The notes below the pieces were generated by a model. The model did no database searches and was not told the origin of the DNA. It worked only from the letters and a program-made list of their open reading frames with translations. A stretch of 64,000 nt of DNA from Firmicutes bacterium UBA5766 (lineage in GTDB: Bacteria > Bacillota > Desulfotomaculia > Desulfotomaculales > Nap2-2B), in the NCBI GenBank assembly GCA_002418775.1, contig DIEU01000058.1, positions 1 to 64,000 on the forward strand, written 5' to 3'. Shown here piece after piece: positions 1 through 6,625 of this stretch (the first letter of the stretch is position 1; the number at the start of each line of letters is the position of its first letter). A program made the translations under genes and the position numbers.

Positions 1-55
1 TTCTTCTCGGCAATTGAAAATTTTACATGTTGGCTTTGCGCATAGGTATTGTTAA

Positions 56-95
56 GGCTCAAAAGGCGACAAAAACCCGCCACTTGAGCCTTTTT
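56..95 (+). terminator. Possible intrinsic terminator
   Basis: A seven-base stem, GGCTCAA at 56-62 and TTGAGCC at 84-90, is followed by five T at 91-95. It would end a plus-strand transcript entering from the left. No plus-strand gene is visible in front of it, so its client is unknown. Confidence 0.4.
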
Positions 96-125
96 CACGT
101 GCAAAACTTCCAATTGAACCCTTCA

Positions 126-170
126 AGAACTGTCCCCCTTGTGTCTCCTTGTGTTCCCTTGTGTTCCTTC
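126..170. repeat. REP-like repeat remnant
   Basis: Short degenerate repeats of the type CCCTTGTGTTCC / CTTGTGTCTCC follow each other directly downstream of the DUF2283 stop. They resemble the GTCCCCTTGnTTCC palindromes at 684-766 and the ends of the TnpA_REP relic at 43641-44420. I read them as scars of REP-type elements. Confidence 0.4.
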
Positions 171-367
171 TACAAAGCCGCTCTCTTTTCAAGTGGTTTA
201 ATAACGTCTCTAAATAATTTAGAAGCATTAATTAATTCTATCCCTATTAGCTGTCCATCTTTATCTATTTCCAAATTTATGCCGGGATGTAACTCTATAA
301 CCTCTTCTTCTACACCTTCTTTTGCAAGGTAAAGAATATCGGCTTCTGAATCATAATGGACTTTCAT
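170..367 (-). CDS. DUF2283 family small protein
   Basis: A 65-residue protein opening MKVHYDSEADILYL, with the acidic VEELHPGINLEID-like core and the IGIELINAS motif typical of DUF2283. The family consists of small single-domain proteins without a proven function, often found beside toxin-antitoxin-like genes, but no partner gene is visible here. The ATG at 367 is preceded by a strong AGGAGGTGG ribosome site. It stands alone among repeats and small-RNA-like units. Family assignment is fairly sure; function is unknown. Confidence 0.8.
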   Translation of the reverse strand: MKVHYDSEADILYLAKEGVEEEVIELHPGINLEIDKDGQLIGIELINASKLFRDVIKPLEKRAAL

Positions 368-438
368 GTTTAACCCACCTCCTGCTTCTAACCCTGTTTT
401 CCTTTTGACCGTCCTTTAGCGGATGCAAAGTTATTAAC

Positions 439-464
439 TCAACTTTCGTAGTTGATCTTTTTTT
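439..464 (+). terminator. Hairpin with T-run on the plus strand
   Basis: TCAACT (439-444) and AGTTGA (450-455) form a six-base stem with loop TTCGT, followed by TC and seven T. It is a plausible intrinsic terminator for plus-strand transcription, and antisense to the leader of the DUF2283 gene. No plus-strand gene precedes it. Confidence 0.4.
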
Positions 465-507
465 ATGATCCGTGATAAAAAAAGGTTTATAAATACTCTT
501 TTATATG

Positions 508-622
508 AAAAAGCCGGTCACTTGACACCGGCCTTTGATTTCTTCACCGTCGCCTTTTCTCCACAACCAAAAGCCTCTGTGGATTATAGCTCCCGCTGTT
601 TTGCATTATTGACAACTTAAGG
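508..622 (-). ncRNA. Candidate small RNA, unit A (about 115 nt)
   Basis: A promoter (629-657, minus strand) lies directly upstream and a strong terminator ends the unit: GGCCGGT, eight-base loop, ACCGGC, then TTTTT (plus-strand 508-530). No open frame fits. Aligned to unit B (931-1032), it shares the blocks GGCTTTTG, GTGG, GCG and GAAGAAAT-like, then AAAG-CCGGT...ACCGGCTTTTT, with different sequence between, as expected of a duplicated RNA. I do not recognise the family. A riboswitch is unlikely because no gene follows on the same strand before the T-run. Confidence 0.5.
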
Positions 623-658
623 AATGAAATTTTATTATAACCCCCTTAAGTTGTCAAT
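608..658. repeat. 15-bp perfect inverted repeat
   Basis: ATTGACAACTTAAGG (608-622) is repeated inverted at 644-658 with 21 bases between. Each arm carries TTGACA. The right arm supplies the -35 of the minus-strand promoter of unit A, while the left arm covers its expected start region. It could be a regulator site or the end of a small mobile element. Confidence 0.6.
629..657 (-). promoter_or_regulatory. Sigma-A promoter of unit A
   Basis: Reading the minus strand, TTGACA (657-652), a 17-base spacer and TAAAAT (634-629). The hexamers and spacing are identical to those of the unit B promoter. The expected start point is about 622. Confidence 0.6.
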
Positions 659-683
659 ATTTCTTGAAGCACAACCCGTTCAC

Positions 684-766
684 AAACAAGGAAGCAAAAT
701 GTACGTCCCCTTGCTTCAAACAAGGAAGCAAAATGTACGTCCCCTTGCTTCCGTCCCCTTGCTTCC
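684..766. repeat. Tandem REP-like palindromes
   Basis: Two 34-bp direct copies (684-717, 718-751) are followed by a partial third (752-766). Each copy is itself a palindrome: GGAAGCAA, a 13-base centre containing TGTACGTCCCC, then TTGCTTCC. This is the style of short palindrome mobilised by TnpA_REP-type transposases, and a relic of such a transposase lies at 43641-44420, though with different termini. Confidence 0.65.
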
Positions 767-930
767 CAGTGTCGCTTCAGCCGGGCCGAGAGCCGCCAGA
801 GCACCCTGATGGACTTCCTGAAACAACTCCAGGCTCCGCCCGTTTGTACGGCTGCATCAAATATCCGGTCAAAACCTGCTGTCTCAGGCATTCAATTTCA
901 CCTTCAAAATTTAAAAACTCGTTCTATGCG

Positions 931-1032
931 AAAAAGCCGGTCCATACAGCTACCGGCTTTAATTTCTGCTTCCGCGCTTCACCACGATCAAAAGCCAGTT
1001 AGAGAACTGCGGCTAGTGCGTTTTCTCAATAT
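931..1032 (-). ncRNA. Candidate small RNA, unit B (about 102 nt)
   Basis: This is the second copy of the unit at 508-622, with its own promoter (1039-1067) and terminator: AAAGCCGGT, loop, ACCGGCTTTTT (931-959). It carries the shared block GGCTTTTGATCGTGGTGAAG and a local hairpin AGTT-CTCT-AACT. The minus-strand protease gene ends at 1184, about 115 bases before this promoter, so the unit has its own start and is not just a trailer of that gene. Confidence 0.5.
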
Positions 1033-1038
1033 GTGAAG

Positions 1039-1067
1039 ATTTTAATATACCTCTGTTTAAATGTCAA
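1039..1067 (-). promoter_or_regulatory. Sigma-A promoter of unit B
   Basis: TTGACA (1067-1062), 17-base spacer, TAAAAT (1044-1039) on the minus strand, matching the unit A promoter in both hexamers and spacing. Confidence 0.6.
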
Positions 1068-1183
1068 TATCTGATAATTTTGTGTTGTTAAGCTTTGATA
1101 CTGTTACGCTTAATTTGACAGGATTAGACATCAAGATAATCGAAGTGACTATTTTGCCTTGAAGGCGGTTAAAGTCCGTTTTT

Positions 1184-3382
1184 CTATTGCTGAACACCTA
1201 TGTTGGAGGCCACACGGAGCAAATCCAGGATGTTAACAACCCCGTCATAATTTACATCCGCAATTTGGGACTCAGTCGTCACCGGCCCTATCACACTGGC
1301 CATCCATAAAAGGTCCAAAATATTTATAGAGCCGTCCTGGTTCATATCCCCGACTAGTCCATAAAGATATCTTATCCCAGCGATATCGTCAGGTTCCAAT
1401 GTTCTTGCCCTTGATTCGCCGGTGGCGCAAAATCCGTACATTGTCTTTGCACTGTCTTCAGTTCCATAAAGGTCAAGCAATCCGAAAGCGTGACCAAATT
1501 CATGCGTGGCAATTTCCTGCGTGTCATACTGCCCGGGCGGGTTAACGGCTGTGCTCCAGTTGTAATGATCGTTTAATTCCGTATCACTCTCCAGAATATT
1601 ATTCGGCTGAGCGGTATTAAAGTATGTCCAGGTTCGGGCCAGCCAATCTGTATATCCTTCATTTACCCATATAACCGTATTTTCCGAATCATTGCTTACA
1701 CTTGTTTTATCCGTGGCGCCGCCGTATTTGAATAGAAATTTCGACCCGGTGTTATTCCATGTGTTTGCAGCTGCCTTAATCGAATCTTCTTCCCCATCGC
1801 AGTCCGCCGTGTTGGCGTTAACTTTATAAATAAGCTTATTCCCGGGCGCCTTTCCTCCCATGCAGGAGAATGTAACCCGGAACAAAAACGGGTTACTTAC
1901 AAGATCGTCACCAGTAATAACATAGACATTTCCTGCTCCTTCACCATGGCTATAGCTGCTTGCCCCTCCGGGCACAAGGCAGCTAATCTGTTCATCGCTC
2001 CACGATTTTATAGTGGCATAAGTAAACTTACTGTCTCCCTGCCCGGCCCAGAACGCCACATTTCCCTGGGCAGAACCGAAGTTGCTGCCGCTGATGGTTA
2101 CCTCTGTGCTGTCTTCAGCAGCATCATAGGTGGTTAAGTCTTTAGCCACGGCCGGGCCGGAATCCGGCGAAACGCCGGTTATTTCCGGAAGTGGCCCATT
2201 ATATTCTTCAATTAATATATTATCAACGAAAGTACCTTTGTCATTATTAGTTTGGTCGCTGTAAAAACAAAATCCAACCCATACCTGTGACAGTCCGCAT
2301 ACTTCGTCCAGGGGTAAATATTCCTGGCGCCAGGGCGTCCAGTCCCCAGGACGGAAATAACCGTAAAATTGTTCGTTGTCTGCTGAGAAGCCGTAATAAA
2401 ACCCGTATGGATTCTCATCTTGATCGTAGTCTTCTTCTACAGATTCGGTCCAGTTATCAAAGGTCATCCTGGCGTACATGGCGCCGCTTAAATCAAACGG
2501 TCCGTAAACCATCCAGGCATCCATATTATTCTGGTAGTTGTCAACGGCCGGGTCAAGGTCAGCGCAATCTCCCCGGCATGTTCCCGCGCACCAGGCGCTG
2601 TAACTGCCGGTACAGGGTTTATAGCTTTCTTTACCCCAGGTGTAAGCGCAAGCAGGCGCCCCATAAAAATCCCATTTCAGATCCGCAGGCCAGTCTGATT
2701 CAAAGCCCTCATCCAAAATGGTTGTCCAGTAGGCCTGACTGGCGCTGCTGTTTCCTGACAAGGCAGTATCCTGCTTTTCAGGCTGAACATTGTTTAAAAT
2801 AAAAGAATTCCCGTTTTTAGATAAAGAAAACAATTGCCGCGTAGAATATACCCTTTCCGTTACTGTTTCTTCTTTTTCAAGCTTCTGTTTTTCCTCTATC
2901 TTGTCTGATATCAAAGCAGAAATGTCATTCACTGTCACATTTAAACCCATTACTTTATCTTTTTGCACAGTGTATTTCCCTTGTCGGGCGCCGACAAGCT
3001 CGTAATATTTACCACTGGCCCTTAAAAGGGCTAATATTTCTTCTCCTTTTTTAAAGGAAGGCGTATCAGACACACGGCAGGCTATTTCTCCTACTGTTCC
3101 CCCTGGAACCTTTATAATAACCTTCTCATCCCCTGCCCCTTTAAAGAGTTCCTCTTTTGAAACAGTGACATAAGTATAAATTTTCTTACCTTCCCAACCA
3201 GATTGTATATCGGTAACTTTTCCGGTCATAATAATTTGTGCTTCCGCGGCCAAAGTTCCCAGGTCTTTTTCTATAACCATAGCCTGTGCCTTTTCCGAGT
3301 TGAATAAAACAAAAAAAGACGTAAAGAAAAACATCAAAAAAGCGAAAACAGTATAGTTGATTAGTTTTATTTTGAGTCTCAT
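1184..3382 (-). CDS. Exported matrixin-like metalloprotease with dockerin
   Basis: This 732-residue protein has a signal peptide (about 1-34), an N-terminal beta domain (about 35-150), a jelly-roll-like Cys-rich stretch (about 215-395), an IPT/TIG Ig-like domain (about 400-500), a metzincin-type peptidase domain (about 505-675) and a C-terminal type I dockerin (about 676-732). The zinc motif is HEFGHAFGLLD, with H627, E628, H631 and D637; the Met-turn-like KTMYG and LEPDDIAGIRYLYG follow, as in matrixins. The dockerin has two EF-hand-like repeats, DMNQDGSINILDLLWMA and DVNYDGVVNILDLLRVA. The ATG follows AGGAGGT. It is the last gene of the surface run; the cohesin of the 6626-8686 product is the obvious docking partner (inference). 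The substrate is unknown. Confidence 0.85.
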   Translation of the reverse strand: MRLKIKLINYTVFAFLMFFFTSFFVLFNSEKAQAMVIEKDLGTLAAEAQIIMTGKVTDIQSGWEGKKIYTYVTVSKEELFKGAGDEKVIIKVPGGTVGEIACRVSDTPSFKKGEEILALLRASGKYYELVGARQGKYTVQKDKVMGLNVTVNDISALISDKIEEKQKLEKEETVTERVYSTRQLFSLSKNGNSFILNNVQPEKQDTALSGNSSASQAYWTTILDEGFESDWPADLKWDFYGAPACAYTWGKESYKPCTGSYSAWCAGTCRGDCADLDPAVDNYQNNMDAWMVYGPFDLSGAMYARMTFDNWTESVEEDYDQDENPYGFYYGFSADNEQFYGYFRPGDWTPWRQEYLPLDEVCGLSQVWVGFCFYSDQTNNDKGTFVDNILIEEYNGPLPEITGVSPDSGPAVAKDLTTYDAAEDSTEVTISGSNFGSAQGNVAFWAGQGDSKFTYATIKSWSDEQISCLVPGGASSYSHGEGAGNVYVITGDDLVSNPFLFRVTFSCMGGKAPGNKLIYKVNANTADCDGEEDSIKAAANTWNNTGSKFLFKYGGATDKTSVSNDSENTVIWVNEGYTDWLARTWTYFNTAQPNNILESDTELNDHYNWSTAVNPPGQYDTQEIATHEFGHAFGLLDLYGTEDSAKTMYGFCATGESRARTLEPDDIAGIRYLYGLVGDMNQDGSINILDLLWMASVIGPVTTESQIADVNYDGVVNILDLLRVASNIGVQQ

Positions 3383-3558
3383 TTTTTACCTCCTGAGATT
3401 TCATCCTCTTTGATCATTTCCAAACCCTGCCGCCCGGCCAGTCTTTCTTTTGGCAAAATAACCTTAAAAAGGGCGGGATATAGTGATCAAGCAAGTGATG
3501 GATTCATTAGGCTAATACTTTCGGGATTTTAGATCTAAAGTCTGCCAAGTACAAGAGA

Positions 3559-3589
3559 GGCGCCCCGCCTTTTTTAAAAACAGGACACC
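3559..3589 (-). repeat. RNA hairpin repeat, copy 1
   Basis: Read on the minus strand, GGTGTCCTGTTTTT pairs with AAAAAAGGCGGGGCGCC to give a stem of about 14 pairs, several of them G-U, followed by TCTCTT. The G-U pairs fold only in the minus-strand transcript, because on the plus strand they would be A-C mismatches. This suggests the minus-strand RNA is the functional form, perhaps as an attenuator or transcript-end stabiliser. Confidence 0.5.
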
Positions 3590-3626
3590 TGCCTTAACAA
3601 TTAAAAAGTTGGCCTATTATAAGAGA

Positions 3627-3654
3627 GGCGCCCCGCCTTTTAAGACGGGACACC
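3627..3654 (-). repeat. RNA hairpin repeat, copy 2
   Basis: GGTGTCCCGTC pairs with GGCGGGGCGCC across loop TTAAAA on the minus strand, giving 11 pairs including G-U pairs, followed by TCTCTTATAAT. It matches copy 1 with a shorter A/T loop. It lies 58 bases beyond the stop of the 962-residue SLH gene, a position suited to a weak terminator or processing signal. Confidence 0.5.
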
Positions 3655-3711
3655 TTTCCACTTTCAAAATGCCTGTTTAGTCAGACATTTTACCAGCTAA
3701 CTTTCGTTAGA

Positions 3712-6600
3712 CTAGAGCTTCGCCAGCATACGGGAGACCATGGCGCAAACTTCAGCCCTGATAGCGTTATTCCCGGGGCCGAAAGTACCGTTGGGATAAC
3801 CTTTGATAATCCCTTCTTTAACAGCCACAGCAACCGAACCTCTCGCCCAGGCAGAAATGTTATGGTCGTCTTTAAATGCTGTTACTGCACTGGCGTTTGC
3901 AGCAGCTTCGTCCGCCTTGCCCAAAGCCCTTATTAAAATGGCCGTTATTTCTTCTCTGGTGATTTTCGCGTTTGGCTTGAATTCTCCTTTGCCGTATCCT
4001 TTCACCAAACCTGCCTTGGCTGCCGCTTCCACCACGCCGTAGTACCAATCTTCCGGGGACACGTCTTTGAAGGTTGACGTAGCAGGATTCTCTTCGGCCA
4101 GTCCGAGAGCAACTGCGATTATCTTGGTGAACTCACCTCTGGTAATATCGATTCTGGGCCTGAATGTGCCGTCCGGATATCCGTCGAGAATGCCTTTTTC
4201 GCACAGTTCCTTGATTACTCCTGCTGCCCAGTAGCTTTCCGGAACATCGGAATATGCGCAGCTCTTCTGTGCTTCCGCCGCAGTTGTAAAGCTCCAGCTC
4301 AGGCTCTTGTTTTGTACTGAGTAGTTTTTCCGCTTTACAGTTCCTGACGGAACGCTAACGGTATATTTTGTATTATAGGCAAATTGGTCATGAGCGATGA
4401 TTAAGTCTTTTCCATTTACGGTTGCCGCTACTCCGCCCACTTTATTATTATCTGCATCTATAATACTTACTTTGGTTAGATCTACTGAGGCGATATCTTG
4501 TTTGAAGGCAACTTTCACCACAGTATCAAGAACTACATTTACGGCATCCGCCGCCGGCGCATAGGTATCGACATCCAGTGTTGGAGCGCTTCCGCCGCCG
4601 CCACCGCCGCCACCGCCGCCACAACTGTTAGTGGCGAAGCTTTTTACGTCGGTGTTTTCGCTTGCGCCGTTAGAATTGCGCGCGTAGGCTATAAAGTAGT
4701 AAGTTGAACCGCAGGAAAGCCCTGTCAGAGCTTTGCTGAAGTTAAAGGGCAGGCTGCCAGGATTGGAAGCGCCTACTTCAACATGGTTGGTTAAAGCTGA
4801 CGGGCTGGTTCCCCAGTCGAAACCGTAGCTGTCTATTTCTGCTCCGCCGCTTGCGGCAATCGTGCCGTTCAAGGTAGCGCCGCTTGTGGTAACACCTGTT
4901 GCGCTGTTAGTTGTCACAGTCGGCACACCGTTCGGGTTGTTCGTTGTGAAGGTCTTTACGTCTGTATTGGCGCTTGTACCGCTTGAGTTGTGAGCGTAGG
5001 CTATAAAGTAGTAAGTTGTGTCGCTGGTAAGCCCTGTCAGAGCTTTGCTGAAGTTAAAGGGCAGGCTGCCAGGATTGGAAGCGCCTACTTCAACATGGTT
5101 GGTTAAAGCTGACGGGCTGGTTCCCCAGTCGAAACCGTAGCTGTCTATTTCTGCTCCGCCGTTTGCGGCAATCGTGCCGTTCAAGGTAGCGCCGCTTGTG
5201 GTAATACCTGTTGCGCTGTTAGTTGTCACAGTCGGCGGTACTATTGTCCCGGAAGGAATAGTAAAGCTTTTCTGCGCGTGGACCATATTTGCCGTAGCCG
5301 TCACAGTATATGTTCCCGCCTCGAGGGAGGCTGTGGAGAAAACGAACTCATATTCTCCATCCTGGTTGGTTAACATCTGCCCCAGCGCTTTTATAATCCC
5401 GTCTTTCTCTATTACTATTCCAATAGAGACATCTCTGATTGGAGTATTGCCGTTAATCAGAGTCAGGATGCCGTCTGCTGTTACCGTGTCGTTATCACCG
5501 TCGTATTGGACATCCAGCGTCAAATTATAGACGTCAGATTCCTGTTCCTGCTTGGTGGTAAAATTCCACTCATATTCGTCGTTCCCGTCGCCGCCGGACT
5601 GGACACAATCACCGGGAATGGTCACCGTATAAGTGGTCCCAAACTGGAAATCCGGGTGGCTTATATTCAGGTTCCGCCCATTTAAAGCCGCGCTCACACC
5701 CTGCAGGGCGCTGGACCCGTCATCAATCACGACGCCGCTCAAGTCACCCTCCGTAACATCCCTGTCAAAAGTAACACTTACATTAGCGTCTACATCAACT
5801 CCCGTGGCGCCATCCGCAGGTTGTTCATCAATCACCTGGGGGGTATTCGGTGGTGTAATAATCAGTCCCATGTTGTTCAGAATATCTTCCAGCTGATCCT
5901 TTTGATCCTGTGTTAACTGGTCGTACGTTGCGGAAAGGCAATTCACCGTCGGCACGCAAGATGTCAGGTCATCCAATGTTAATTCGCCATCACTTGCGCT
6001 AACTAGCCAATACAAAATGTCGCCAAACTGATCTCTTACATCGTCTGTAACTACCAGACCGGCGCCGAACTGTATCTGAGACAGCTTAACCATAAACATC
6101 ACAAACTCATCAAAGGAGATCCCCTTTGAATTAAGCTGGGCTAAGGTTTCCGGGCTTATTGAATCATGAAGTTTGTCGATAAGCCCGTCTATATATTCCC
6201 CGTCTGGATCTGCGGGGTCAATGGCGTTTAACAAACCTTGATATCCCGTTGCGCCGCCGCTGCTATAACTAAAAATATAGCCCTGCGGATTCTGTGATTC
6301 GTCGAATAGACCGTTCTTCATATTTAGATATGTAGGGTAGTCTATATCCAAAGTTTCTTTCAGCGCGGCTTCTTCTTCGTCACTCAAGCAATTAAAGAAA
6401 TTTTGAGCCATTGCGTCACTGATCTCTACCGCTTGTTCCATTTGTTCCGGGGTCAGATTGTGCAATTGCCCGAAGAATGGGCCAAGATCACTTATTAGCT
6501 GATCGTTATCACCGTTCGCCAGAGACATGCCAGCGCCGGTAATCAGCAAAATTGCCGCAAGGCACACGGCTATGATTATTTTTTTGAAGGATCCTCTCAT
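3712..6600 (-). CDS. SLH-anchored multidomain surface protein
   Basis: About 962 residues when started at the ATG at 6600, chosen because AGGTGAG lies nine bases upstream and a clean signal peptide follows; a GTG at 6615 is an alternative. Order: signal peptide (1-29), a helical module of unknown family (about 35-250), Big_5/SbsA-type Ig domain (about 255-350), a beta domain (350-450), two near-identical 104-residue Fn3-like repeats (456-663), a ten-glycine linker, a second Big_5 domain (about 678-775) and three SLH domains (779-962; motifs ITRGE, ITREE, AIRAE). SLH domains bind pyruvylated cell-wall polymer. The helical module also begins the dockerin protein at 8837-10033. It sits 25 bp downstream of the cohesin gene, so co-transcription is likely. 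Confidence 0.85.
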   Translation of the reverse strand: MRGSFKKIIIAVCLAAILLITGAGMSLANGDNDQLISDLGPFFGQLHNLTPEQMEQAVEISDAMAQNFFNCLSDEEEAALKETLDIDYPTYLNMKNGLFDESQNPQGYIFSYSSGGATGYQGLLNAIDPADPDGEYIDGLIDKLHDSISPETLAQLNSKGISFDEFVMFMVKLSQIQFGAGLVVTDDVRDQFGDILYWLVSASDGELTLDDLTSCVPTVNCLSATYDQLTQDQKDQLEDILNNMGLIITPPNTPQVIDEQPADGATGVDVDANVSVTFDRDVTEGDLSGVVIDDGSSALQGVSAALNGRNLNISHPDFQFGTTYTVTIPGDCVQSGGDGNDEYEWNFTTKQEQESDVYNLTLDVQYDGDNDTVTADGILTLINGNTPIRDVSIGIVIEKDGIIKALGQMLTNQDGEYEFVFSTASLEAGTYTVTATANMVHAQKSFTIPSGTIVPPTVTTNSATGITTSGATLNGTIAANGGAEIDSYGFDWGTSPSALTNHVEVGASNPGSLPFNFSKALTGLTSDTTYYFIAYAHNSSGTSANTDVKTFTTNNPNGVPTVTTNSATGVTTSGATLNGTIAASGGAEIDSYGFDWGTSPSALTNHVEVGASNPGSLPFNFSKALTGLSCGSTYYFIAYARNSNGASENTDVKSFATNSCGGGGGGGGGGSAPTLDVDTYAPAADAVNVVLDTVVKVAFKQDIASVDLTKVSIIDADNNKVGGVAATVNGKDLIIAHDQFAYNTKYTVSVPSGTVKRKNYSVQNKSLSWSFTTAAEAQKSCAYSDVPESYWAAGVIKELCEKGILDGYPDGTFRPRIDITRGEFTKIIAVALGLAEENPATSTFKDVSPEDWYYGVVEAAAKAGLVKGYGKGEFKPNAKITREEITAILIRALGKADEAAANASAVTAFKDDHNISAWARGSVAVAVKEGIIKGYPNGTFGPGNNAIRAEVCAMVSRMLAKL
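4612..5235 (-). repeat. Two in-frame 312-bp repeats
   Basis: The 104-codon Fn3-like unit beginning PTVTTNSATG occurs twice in a row (5235-4924 and 4923-4612) with long identical stretches at DNA level, including the DSYGFDWGTSPSALTNHVEV region. Such near identity points to recent duplication or gene conversion and to unit-number variation between strains. Confidence 0.8.
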
Positions 6601-6625
6601 CGTTTTTATTCTCACCTCACTTTTT

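Larger units (their letters stand above)
368..1183. other. Gene-free spacer with repeats and RNA-like units
   Basis: No protein gene is supported here. The spacer holds a plus-strand hairpin with T-run (439-464), two homologous minus-strand promoter/terminator units (508-657 and 931-1067), a 15-bp perfect inverted repeat (608-658), and tandem 34-bp REP-like repeats (684-766). Open frames crossing it are low-complexity readings of the repeats. Confidence 0.7.
3383..3711. other. Spacer with twin hairpins
   Basis: A gene-free stretch between two minus-strand surface genes. Its only clear structure is a pair of related hairpins (3559-3589 and 3627-3654), each inside a direct repeat that begins AAGAGAGGCGCCCCGCCTTTT on the plus strand. 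No convincing promoter was found, so the protease gene may be read through from upstream or start here from an unrecognised promoter. Confidence 0.6.
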
